A DNA stretch of 64,000 bases from Gigaspora margarita (lineage: Eukaryota > Glomeromycota > Glomeromycetes > Diversisporales > Gigasporaceae). Position 1 is the stretch's first letter, and every line of letters begins with the position of its first letter. Under the pieces are notes generated by a model. The model was not told where the DNA came from. It saw only the letters and a list, made by a program, of their open reading frames with translations, and searched no databases. Below, piece by piece: positions 33,343 through 43,921 of the stretch. The stretch spans positions 32,233 through 96,232 of the forward strand of contig WTPW01000330.1 of the NCBI GenBank assembly GCA_009809945.1. Direction: 5' to 3'. A program made the translations under genes and the position numbers.

Positions 33343-35152
33343 CTGTAAATCGCCATATACAAGATCCAGGTCTGTTACATTCGAAACCCTACAATAGACT
33401 AGTAAGTCTATTGTACAGATATGGATCTGATGATCAGGAAGGGGGATCTGATGATTGGGGATCTAATAAACAGTAGATCAAAATCCCACAAAGAAGCCTT
33501 CATGATTCCATTTTTTTTATTTTTAATTTTATTTTTTATATTAGTTTTTTATTTATTTATTTTTTTTTTATTTTTTTTTTATATCAGTTTTTTTATTTTA
33601 TATTTTTTTATATCAGTTTTTGATTTCTTTTTTGTTTTTATATCAGTTTTTTATTTTTTATTTTATTTTTTTTTATTTTTATTTTATTTTATTTTATTTT
33701 TTTTCTTTTTTATTTTTTTTTTTTTTTAATTAATACTACTGTATATTTATTATTTATTTATTTATTTATTCTATTTATTAAGTGTAAGATAAGTATTCTT
33801 TTTTCGTTTTTTCTTTGTTTGCTTTTCCTCTGCTTGAACTAATTTTCTTTTCTTTTGTAGGTTGTTTCACCAGTTACCAGAATTATATTTCGCATTACAC
33901 AAATTAATGATAAGCATATTACTTATATATATATTTTTTGCTGTATTTGATTGTTTTTTTTCTTAACAAATTGTATTATTTAGATTTTTTGTTCAATGTC
34001 ACTTTGAGCACATTTTGGCTATATCAATTTTTGTGGTTAAAGTGTTTTATTGCTGATTTTGACATTACTTCAGGTGCAGTTTAAAGGTGTCTTGTGAATT
34101 TCACTAGTAGATTTTACTTGTGGATTTTGGTTGTAGATTTTGGTTATGGATTTCAATTTTGCTTTGGGTGCCAGTCAATTTTGGGTATTTCTTGTATGAT
34201 TTCATGATTGCTTTAGGTGTCTTGTCATCAGTTTTAACATTGCTTTGGATGTGTTTAGAAATTTCACTTCAGGTACCTATAAGTTTTTTTTGCTATTTCT
34301 TGTATAACTTCATGGTGTCTTATTGCTTTGGGTGCATTTTGGGGTCTCTTGTCATTTTGGTTGCTCTGTCAGCTTTTTGAGTACTCTTTGTATGACTTCA
34401 GATGTCTTGTCAACAATTTTGATGTTGCTTTGGTGCAGTTTGGGTGTCTTGTAGATTTTACTTTGGGTATCTTGTTAGTTTTCTTGAGCATTTTCATAGT
34501 ACTTCATGGTTGCTTTAGATGTTTGGTTGCTGATTTGTTGAACTTTTTCTTTTTTTTTTAGCAATCACGATCATTGTTTTACTAGTGTTGTCGCTTGTGG
34601 GTATTTTCTGCATTTGTTAGTATTTGTTTCATTAGTTATTTGCTATAGTTTTGTAGATTATAAATGTAATTGTAATAAAATTGTCCCAATTTGTTAGAGA
34701 ATTGTTTATAATAAATAAATAAATAAAAATAAAATTTTTATTAAATTGCATTGTTATAGCAAAGTGGTAATAATGCAGATGCATTAAAATTTATTGCTTA
34801 ATAATTTGCGCAGATTTTTAAATTTTTAAGAATTTTAATTATTGCATAAACTGGTAGCATTTGAGGCTTTGTCAATTTATTAATGATTGTCAACGATTAT
34901 GTGATGTTGGCTAAGCACCCTGTTTGGCAATATCCATATTAAAAACTATAGCAGTCTGGTATTTAGTTTATAACAATATCATACTAGATTTTGTAATATT
35001 TATACCAATTTATATACCGGTTTTTTAATTTTATAATTTATTTATAGATCTGGTCTTTTACATTTTTTCAAATTTTGACCCACATAATAGACCTGGGTAT
35101 AATATCTAGAGAATCTACTATCAAGGGGGATCTTGTATATAGTGATTTACAG
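33343..35152. mobile_element. TIR element, CTGTAAA family, 1.8 kb, TA target site
   Basis: Left end CTGTAAATCGCCATATACAA, right complement CTGTAAATCACTATATACAA. TA borders both sides (33341-33342, 35153-35154). The interior has a T-rich tract (33505-33730) and imperfect repeats of GGGTGTCTTGTCATTTTG type at 34060-34520. The open frames there translate the repeats and are not called genes. It is the largest member of a family that includes 11191-11390 and 35732-35862. Confidence 0.7.
33505..33730 (+). repeat. T-rich low-complexity tract
   Basis: Long runs of T broken by ATTT and ATATCAGTTTTT units. The Phe-rich open frame here is an artefact. Confidence 0.9.
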
Positions 35153-35731
35153 TACTAATAAAATATATAGTATATATAATAAAAATAAAATATATAAAGA
35201 TAATTGCTATTTCTACTATAGTATTTTGCTATTTTCACTATAGTTATACAAGATTTTTTATTTTTAGAATTAAAATAATATATATAATTCTATTTTTAAC
35301 TTTAATTCTAACCCTAACCCTAAAAATCAATAAGTAAACCTTTCTGATTCTAATGGTAGTTAAATCATTAAAATCAGCCTAGTGGGTCCCAAAATAATGG
35401 GGATCAAAGAAGAGAACATAAGGATCAGCAAATTTACTATTACACAAAGCTAAAAAAAGTAAGCAAACAAAAAATTATGATTTGCGCAGAATTTTATCAT
35501 GATAATTGGCTTTGAGCTCTTAAGTAAAGTTATTCTTTGACTTAAAAAATGCTAGTTTCTTATTATTTTCTTAGTAAAATATTTTATTACGATAAAAAAA
35601 TGTTTCAAAACATATGTAAAGAATAAGTTAGAAAAAAGCTATCAACAAAAAATCATGATTTGTGCAGAATTTTATTATCAAAATTAACTTTTGGCTCTTA
35701 GATAAAGTTGTTTTATGGCTCAAAAATACTA
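35153..35731. other. Repeat remnants between two CYGTAAA elements
   Basis: AACCCTAACCCTAAAAATCAA at about 35311 and a cassette-like stretch (AATGGTAGTTAAATCATTAAA) at 35350-35375. A block around 35440-35560 is partly repeated at 35630-35720 and 35875-35990. No gene. Confidence 0.4.
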
Positions 35732-35862
35732 CCGTAAACGGCCATATACAATACCCGGGTCTCTTACAGTTTCTAAAAAAAATTGATTAGTAAAAAAAAA
35801 AATAATTAGTAAAAATGAGGGGGGATCTGATATATGGGGGTCTTGTATATGGCCGTTTACGG
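35732..35862. mobile_element. TIR MITE, CCGTAAA family, TA target site
   Basis: 131 bp. Left end CCGTAAACGGCCATATACAA, right complement CCGTAAACGGCCATATACAA, identical over the first 20 bp; TA on both sides. A CCCGGGTC motif lies inside the left end and GATCTGATATATGGGGG inside the right. The matching ends suggest a recent insertion. Confidence 0.75.
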
Positions 35863-36174
35863 TAGTTTCTTAAGACAAGTTTTATTATTTTTTTAGTAAA
35901 ATTTTCACTATGACAAAAAAATATTCAAAATATATGTAAAGAAAATAAAGACTAGTAGTTTGTGTAATAGTAAATTTGCTAATTTTTGTGTTCTCTTCTT
36001 TGATTCCAAGTATTTTGAAATCTACCAGGCCGATTTTGATGATTTAACTACCATTAGAATCAGAAAAATGAGACTACAACTTTTAATTAGAAGCCAAAGA
36101 AAGTTTACTTATTAGTTTTAAGGTTAGAGTTGGGTTAGGATTAAAAATAAAGTTAGAATGTAATTTTATAATAT

Positions 36175-36795
36175 GGGCTAGTGCAAAAAGATTTGTACCT
36201 TAAATAGCTCTAATTAAATATTTTTTGTACAAATTAATTTTTAATTTTTTTAATTTAATATACTTATTAGGTAACTAGATTAATAAAAATTAAAAAATTT
36301 TGATTATTTTATTGATAAAATAAAAAAATTTATTAATAGTAACTTTTTTTAAAAATATTTACTATATAATTTACTATAGTAATTTATATATACGTGTATA
36401 TAGTAAAAAAAATCAAATTATCTCACTTTAAAGCTTAATTTCTTCACAACTAGTAATTCAATTTTGCTCAAATTTTAACCATATCTTTATTATATGCATA
36501 TTAATGCACTTGCATAGTACAAGCTTATAGAACTGCATATTAATTGTAAAATTATTTAAAATATCTTTTTTTTTAAAAAAAAATTTTTGATTTTTTTTTC
36601 AAATACAGTGAATTGTACATGCTTAATTATTAAAATAAAACAATGTTAAAACAATAAAAATAATATTATAAGTTATATTAAACCCTATTTTATTTGATAT
36701 TAAAAAAGTTTTAATAATTAATCAAAAAAATAAAAAATTTTTCTTAGTGTTAAAATTATAAAATTTTTTGAGGTACAAATCTTTCTGCACCGGCC
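36175..36795. mobile_element. TIR element, about 620 bp
   Basis: Left end GGGCTAGTGCAAAAAGATTT, right complement GGCCGGTGCAGAAAGATTTG; GTACCT(T/C)AAA follows in both arms. Very AT-rich interior. No ORF. TAT/ATA flanks allow no firm target-site call. Confidence 0.7.
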
Positions 36796-36825
36796 ATATA
36801 TTATATTAAAAAAAATTGTATGTAG

Positions 36826-37024
36826 AGACATGTCTCCATGGTGACCCTAAATATAACAGCCAATCATATTTAGGGTTAGAAAATTTTTATTTGTGTTTTT
36901 GTATTATAAAAGTTAGAAAGTTTGTAGGAAATTTTAATTGGCCAATAATAAGTAACATATTATCTAGTCACATGCTTAATTTTGATTGGCTATTCATAAA
37001 GGGTCTCCATGGAGACATGTCTCC
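36826..37024. mobile_element. TIR MITE with self-complementary GACATGTCTCC ends
   Basis: Left end AGACATGTCTCCATGGTGAC, right complement GGAGACATGTCTCCATGGAG. Inside, CAGCCAATCATATTTAGG pairs loosely with TTTTGATTGGCTATTC. It lies directly beside 36175-36795. Confidence 0.65.
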
Positions 37025-37416
37025 ATAAAATAATACCCTTATATTAATTCTAAAAATAGAAAATCTTGTATAACTATAGTAGAAATAGCAAAATACCATA
37101 GTGAAAATAGTAATTTCCTATATAAAATAAATAATATATGTATAATAAATGAAATATATAATAAATATGCTATAAAGATGATATGTTCTATAAATACTAT
37201 ATATGTATTTTTTCCATATAGCAATCATCTAGCCAATTAAATTGCAGGTTCTATACTTGATTGGTAATTGGTTCTGATCTTGTTAACCAGTAGTCATACA
37301 GATGATTTATAGCTTATTAAACTATTTTGATGAGCTAATTCAAATAGTAGTTGTTTCATCAAAGTCTAATTACTAGATCTTGAGTTATGCATATTTTTGT
37401 TATTTTTATAGATTAA

Positions 37417-37558
37417 GGAAAGTAACAAAATTAGATGATTTTTTAGAAGGGTAAAAAAATGTTGAAATTATATATAGGAACCTGATCAAATCTATATTAA
37501 GTAGAGAAGAGAGATAGGCCTCTAATAAAAAATAATCAGGTGATTAATAATATAGTCC
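37417..37558. mobile_element. Harbinger-like MITE, copy A
   Basis: 142 bp with TAA on both sides (37414-37416 and 37559-37561), the 3-bp TWA site of PIF/Harbinger elements. It matches copies B (49864-50009) and C (50807-50959), sharing AATTATATATA, TAGGCCTCT and AATAATCAGGTGATTAAT. Confidence 0.75.
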
Positions 37559-37734
37559 TAATACCAGTATTATTCTCTAAGTGTATATTGTTGAGTTTGG
37601 TAGGTGCATTTAGAAATTCAACTATATGTGAATATATAAATATGTGAATGATGAATGTATAATTGCATGAATATGTAAATGTGTATATGCATATATGTAT
37701 AAATGTTTAATAAGCAATATAAAAGTATATATTA

Positions 37735-37961
37735 GGCTATATAAAGTTAATTTTTTGGTTCTTATAACATGAGACAAAAAAAATGACCCACTTGCCCAGA
37801 CTTTTATTTAAAATTTTATATATAAAATTTTAAAAAATTTTTAAAAATTTTTTTTTAAAATTCCACCTGACTATTAAAACATATAAAAAATATTTTTCAA
37901 AAAATTTTCAAAATATAATCTGGCTGGGTTATGAGAACCAAAAAATTAACTTTATATGGCC
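37735..37961. mobile_element. Harbinger-like MITE, second family
   Basis: Left end GGCTATATAAAGTTAATTTT, right complement GGCCATATAAAGTTAATTTT, identical over 20 bp but for one base, continuing TTGGTTCT. TTA on both sides (37732-37734 and 37962-37964). The interior is AT-rich. The element at 55227-55451 has GGCC ends and the same TTA flanks. Confidence 0.75.
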
Positions 37962-38457
37962 TTATAGTTAATTAAATAAATTACTATTTATATAATATAA
38001 TCCAATATAAACATATAATAGAGTGTGCATTATTTTGAAATGTACATAAGCATTATTTTGAAACTAGATATGAAATTTTTAGGGTTAGAATTTTTGAATT
38101 AATGCTCCTGCTCATTATTTTGAGAATTTATAATAGTAGTTGCAGAAATATCTTTGCTCAAAGTTTAAAGTAAATTTTTTTATCTACTACTAAATTAAAT
38201 TCAATGAACTTTTTTTTATTTAAATTCTATGAAACTATAGATTTTTTTAAAAAAAAATATTACTAAATTTTACCTAGTCAACTTATAATCAGAACTCCCC
38301 TGCAGATCCCTCGACCAGAAATTCCAGGAAGGAAAACGCAGAAAAATGAGAAAAGTCTGCAAGATAACGACACTTGGGCCATAAGCAAAAAGAAAGGGCT
38401 CAGAACATTGTATAGCACTCTGCAAAAAAGTGAAAAGGACGGCTTGGTTAGCAAGTA

Positions 38458-40484
38458 ATGGCAAGAAAACCCAAAGTCGCAAAGAAAATTTGCAAAAAGT
38501 GGGAAATCCTGCTACCCCATTCCTGTAAATCTGTTTGGTTATGCAAAATGAGAATAGTGCAAACAACAAACACATGCAATAAGTCATTAGTAAGCGTGAC
38601 ATTAAAGGCACAAAATATAGAAAGTTCTAGAACAACTGAACAACACAATAGAGGTACAGGTGCCATTATGACAAACCCCAAATATAGAGTAGTACCAGGC
38701 TACCTGCTTGACAAGGTGCTACAAAGGTCCGGTGACTACCTGGGGCAATTAGGAAATGCAGAACTAATTGAGGCGTTAGAAAGTATAAAAATCAAACAAA
38801 TAAGAGCTGACAAATACACAGCCTTGCTATTTGCGGCAGATGCAGAAAAAATTGCTGCAGTAAGAATTTTAGGAGAAGTTATAAAAGAGATTAAGAAAAG
38901 AAGTAGGCTTGCAAAGTTTAGATACAAGTCGAAAGAAAATACCTCGTGGCAGGAATCGGCTAAAGCAAATACAAATAATGTAGAAGAAAAAGAAAATACG
39001 CAAAACAAAGTGAACAACATGAGAAGAGAGGAGCAAAAAAGAAGGAAGTCTCAAGAAATAAAGAAAAGGAAATTATCAGCTGAAGCCGCGAAAGAAACAA
39101 AAAAGATGTTATTAATGGAGAAAGGTAGTCTAGATATAGAAAAGAAAATAGAGAGCCAATGGTGGAAAGTAAGAGAAGGTAAAATGAAGCTATCAGGTGA
39201 AGGAATGAAGACACTCAGCCCAATCCAAGAAGGGAAACAGAAAAGTAATGAAGCAGAAGATGGAAACAGTGAAGACTGGGAGCAGTCGATAGAAATAAGA
39301 GGGGCACTACTAGAACAAAGTGCTTGGGCACCACACAATAGGCCATGTGTTGACCAAGCACCGGCGATTGCAAGAATCCCAGTATGTAAAGTTCCTGGTA
39401 AGAGAAAGGAAGAAAGGACTAAGATGGTTAAATGGGTATTACGAGATAGCAGACATGTCACAAAAATAGATGAGGTGTTTGCAAAAGATAATGCATGGTT
39501 AGAAATTACTTTCGACTATAAAATAGGTCGGAAAGAAGCTATAGACCATACAAACAGAAAAGATGAAGGTTGGTTTAAGATAATTCCGGATGAGATACCA
39601 GAAATAAAAAGAGAAAGAGAGCTACAAAAAGGTCCACAGAAGGAACCAAAAAAGGTTAACCAACCCAAAGGAGACCAAGACACTAAAATACTAAATAGAA
39701 AAGAGAAAGAAAAGCCAATGACTGTGCTTACAATATGGGACCTTCCCGAAAGAATAAATAAACAAGAAGTAGAGAATTTGAGCAGAAAATTGGTAGCGTG
39801 GGAAGTGTTCAAATTAAGCGCAGTAGAAACAGGGCACTAGCGGTACTAGAAAAAAATGTGAATATTGTAGAAGAGCTCATTCTGTGGGTGGTACTCATAG
39901 AAAATGGTAAACTCGCTAGAGTGTCAATTGGAAAGGAAGACCATAAAAGAAGAGACTCAAGGCACTAGCATATAACAAAGTTATATGAAATTCCAGAAAG
40001 AGCCTCAGAGATATTGTTACTTCGCAGTTTGAGACAGAAAGGAGCAAAAGCAGTATACATACCACGTAGGAGAAGCAGTAGCATGAAACGAAGCGCCGTT
40101 GTCACATTCAAAGACCAGAAGGATCTAGAAAGTGCAACAACAAAACCTATAAAATACAACAATTGGACTCTAGTATGGTCGAATGAGGAAAAGAAAAGAG
40201 AGATAGGGATAAAGAAAAGCCTCAACAAAAGAGAGGAGACGAAGACAGCTGAGGTTGAAGAAGAAGAAACAGAAACAGAGAAAATAGATGAAAAAGAGAA
40301 AACAGAGGTTTTGACAAGAAAAAAGAGCAGTAATAGAGAAAACCACAAGAAACTTGGCACAAAACAGTATGACAAGAAAGAGATTCAAGCAAGACTAGAT
40401 AGCCACCAAGAAACCTTACTGAAAATAATGGAAAGACTAGAAGAAATTAGTACTAGACGGGTAGAACCCACTCAGCGCTCCTAA
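38458..40484 (+). pseudogene. LINE ORF1 (nucleic-acid-binding protein), frameshifted
   Basis: The first open stretch (38458-39838) encodes about 460 residues, very rich in Lys, Glu and Arg, with a long predicted coiled-coil or helical charged region in the middle. Close to its end the frame shifts: a second frame continues from about 39785 (SVQIKRSRNRALAVLEKN), passes one TAG at 39967-39969 and runs on to 40484. That second part includes LYEIPERASEILLLRSLRQK, IPRRRSS and VTFKDQKDLESA, which resembles an RRM-like fold typical of LINE ORF1 proteins, then a charged tail. The role in the family is binding of the element's RNA. The stretch should be read as one broken gene rather than two. Confidence 0.7.
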
Positions 40485-40714
40485 GAGTGCTCAAGTTGAT
40501 CAACGGACATGAATAGGGAGATGGGAGATTTTCGGCAAAACGAGAGGAGGGTATTTAACGAGAGAAGACTGCCCGAAAGAGAAACAGAAGAGACATCTCC
40601 CTATCCCGCAAATAAAAAGTGCAGGAAAGGAAAAAGAAAAGTAGTAGGAGAAGAGACAAGAAGAGAGTCGCTAAAAAAAAAGTGAAAAAAAGAAGGTAGA
40701 AAAGAGATAAAGCT

Positions 40715-41427
40715 CGCAAGCTATAATATCAACGGGCTCAAAACGAAAGGTTGAAAACTTGAAAGCCTGCTCAATTGGGCAGAAGAAGAAAACATTGCGA
40801 TAATAGAAATAACAGAAACGAATATGCCAGAAAGAGAAAGGAAATTTCTGGTATATAGCACAAATAAGAAGTATAAAGGATATTGGTCGAGTGCCGCAGA
40901 AGAAAAGAAAAAAGGTTCAGGCATTGGGATCCTAATAGAAGAGCAATGGAAGAAGCATGTAGGTGCAGTAAAGAGAGTAAGCGAATATATGATAGAGATT
41001 ACGTTATTTCTAAGGCAGATGGAGTTAGTAATAATAGGAGTATATATACCGCCGAACAACAAAATTGCCATGAAAAAACTCCAACAAAGAATTTAGAAGC
41101 AGTTTCCAAAAGGAAAAATCAGACGCAAATAGCCATCATGGGTGACTTTAATCACATAGCAGATAACGTGCTAGACAGAATGCACCCTCAAACAGTAAAC
41201 TACAAAAGGCTTCCTGTCTTCGAATGTCTTAAGAGACAGGACTTTAGAGATACATATAGAGATCTGCATCCAACAGACCAGGAATTCACGTGGTCAAACG
41301 AGAAACTGCAACCAGAATTGATTATATATGGGTGTCCGATGGTCTAGCATCTGGGCTACATAAAGCAGAAATTGAGGAAGCAACGGAGATCACAGAAAGT
41401 GATCACAAAATAATAAATGGATAGGCC
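40715..41427 (+). pseudogene. LINE ORF2, endonuclease domain, broken
   Basis: All main motifs of the exonuclease-endonuclease-phosphatase family can be seen, in three frames: SYNINGL (40724-40744), ITETN (around 40808), GVYIPPNN (41038-41061), MGDFNH (41138-41155), RIDYIW (41314-41331) and SDH with the catalytic His (41398-41406). In the family this domain nicks the target DNA. A TGA lies after GLKTKG, one frameshift at about 41090 and another at about 41310. The motifs survive, so decay is recent relative to insertion. Confidence 0.8.
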
Positions 41428-43790
41428 ACGTAACAGCACAAACAAGCAAAGCTGATGTCAGAAGAAAAGGTCACGTGAGAACAGTCTATCTGTATGATCA
41501 GGCGACAACTGAAGACTGAGAAAACTATGCACACAAAGTGCAGAAGCAGTTAGAGAAAGAAAATGCATTAACCCTGGTACAGCAGGAAGAACAAAATGCA
41601 AAGAGGCAAATCGGAAGAATAAACCAGGCCTGGGACACAATTGAGGCAGTAATATAAACAGGAGCAAACAGGCATATACCAAAGAAAAAGGTATACAATA
41701 CAGCAACAAATAGAAGAAGTGCCCACAAAACCCAGTCGCAAGGACAGTATGTTACAGAGATACAAAGGCTAATCAAGTTTGTGAAGATGAAAAGAGAACA
41801 AGTAGTTACGGAAGAAGAGAAATTAGAGATCAATGACAAAATTGGGATGCTAAGTAAGAAACTAGGAGTAAACCTCCCAAGGCTACATAGACAATAGTCG
41901 AATGTATGGATTGAAGATATGAAAGGTTGGCAAAAGATCTTGCAAGAAAGAAGAAAGACAGAATGGGAGCAAGAGCAAAGAAGACAAATTGAAGAGAATA
42001 TAGACAAAAAGTACGCAATGATCAAAACCAACCAAGGGAAAATAATAGCTAGCCTGCTAAATAGACCATACAAGAAACTAGTACTTGATAGATATATGGA
42101 ACAAAGAGAAAAGGAGTCAGTACTAGAGATTGAACCAGAGACAGTAAAAAGAGGTGTAGCGGCACACTATGAGAACCAATTTAGGAAAAGAGCAATTAGA
42201 TTAGAAGAAATGTCAGAAAAATGGAAGAACTGTACAGACCCCGGAAAGACATTGATGAGAAATGGTATAGTAAAGTAGAAGAGGAGGTAGAGCAAGAAGA
42301 ATGGAGAGAAGTGCTAGGAGAGCTAAAAGTAGGAACTGCACCAGGAATTTCTGGCATAAGCTACATTTTAATCAAACGTGCAGGCGAGAAAACACAAGAA
42401 ATCTTTAGAGGCCTCACGAACTTATGTATTAAAACAGAAGAAATACTAGCAAAATGGAGGCTAGCCAAGTCTACCCAATAGTGAAGGATGTGGAGTAGGG
42501 ATATAGACTAAACAATATCCGTCTGATAGCACTAATTGAAACCTTCAGAAAAGTTGTAACAAAAGTTATAACAAGAAGACTCGCTAAAGTATTTGTAGAA
42601 AGAGAAATTCTTAAGGGACCAAACTTTGCTGGGCTCCCTAGAAACTCTACAGAACAGCTGGTACACATACTAAATATGATAATGGAAGAGGCCAAAGAGA
42701 AAAATAAGAAGGTATGGATACTCCTACAGGACATGAAGAAAGCTTTTGACTTGGTACCATTAGAAAGTCTAGAATTAGCACTCCGAAGAGTCAAACTGCC
42801 AAAGTGTACAATAAAATATGTCCTAAATCTGTTCCACAAGAGGCAGCTTAAGATAATAACAGCCTATGGTCTAACTGAAGAAATAATAGCAGGCGATGGA
42901 ATAGACCAGAAAGAGGTGATTTCCCTACTAATATGGTAGCTATTCTATGACCCCCGCTAGAGAGAGTCCAAGAGAAAGAAAAGTTCGCTATACAGTAATG
43001 CAAAGTACAAGTAAAGAAACGTACTATAACAACATCACAAGCTTCCAACAGGCGGCGATAGCATATGCCGATGACACAACTTGGATTGCAAATAGTAAAG
43101 AGCAACTGGTAGAAATAATATCATTAGCAAACGAATTCTTCTGAGCCAATGATATAGAAATAAATAGGTCCAAGTCGAAACTAGTAGTGATGAATACGAA
43201 TACCAAGCCAGAAGAAAGAGAAGTAATCTTTGGAAAGAGTCTGTAAAAGAAGAGCCAAGAAATAAGATTGTAAGGTCGCTGGGAATCTGGCTAAATAGTA
43301 AAATGCAAGAAAAGCTAGTGAAAAAGAAAGCGAAAGGCATCGTAAGTTAGACAGTAAGAGACCTAAGGTACAAAAAAATGACATCAAGCCAGATTGCATA
43401 CATAAACAATATGGTAATAATCCCAAAATTGAGTTATATGCTACAGTTAATGAAGATGTCAGAAAGAGAACTAAATGAGATACATCAGCCAATACTACGG
43501 TTAGCAAAACAGAAAAGCAATCTACTAAGGACATTAGAAAATTGTATAATGATGCACAAAGATCTTGGTAGCTGCAAAACGCTTCAGCAGGAGATAACAA
43601 CGAAACAAATAAGTGGGCTGATGAATAGATTAAATAGATGGAATAGCCTCGGTCAGTTAACAAAGTTAAGAATAACCCAAGGTTGTCAAAGAGCAGGTAT
43701 AATAGGTGATGTATGGGAAGCAGATAGCCTGCCATATAACGAAGTATGCTGGCATAACAGAACCCAAAATATACATAGATAGGTCAGGTA
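41428..43790 (+). pseudogene. LINE ORF2, linker and reverse transcriptase, broken
   Basis: Linker sequence to about 42240 is charged and has several stops. RT motifs follow: GTAPGISGISY (around 42331), FAGLPRNST (around 42627), LLQDMKKAFD with the motif A aspartate (42721-42750), GIDQKEVIS (motif B, around 42899-42925; the usual form has GEVISP) and YADD (43064-43075). A thumb-like region continues to about 43780. A stop follows LLIW (42939) and others lie at 43144 and 43350. The family copies element RNA at the nicked target. Confidence 0.85.
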
Positions 43791-43921
43791 TAAGTTTGCT
43801 TATTTTTGAGGTTTTTTATGCAGATCTTTTCTATTTATAGTAATTTTTTGCTTATTTTTGAAGTTTTTTCTGCAGATCTTTCCTTTTTTAGTAACCCTAT
43901 AATTAACCTGACCTATCTATG
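43774..43921. mobile_element. TIR MITE inside LINE ORF2
   Basis: 148 bp. Left end CATAGATAGGTCAGGT, right complement CATAGATAGGTCAGGT, 16 of 16 identical. TATA borders both sides, consistent with a TA target. The interior is a tandem duplication of about 50 bp (GCTTATTTTTGARGTTTTTT, GCAGATCTTT). Because it sits in LINE coding sequence it is younger than the LINE. Confidence 0.8.

Noticed and set aside
33421..33729. Phe-rich hydrophobic frame resembling a membrane protein
   Set aside because: It is a T-rich low-complexity tract within a TIR element.
38736..39461. Minus-strand frames opposite LINE ORF1 (and others opposite ORF2 up to 46204)
   Set aside because: They are shadows of the purine-rich coding strand, hydrophobic only because Lys/Glu codons read as Phe/Leu/Ser on the reverse.
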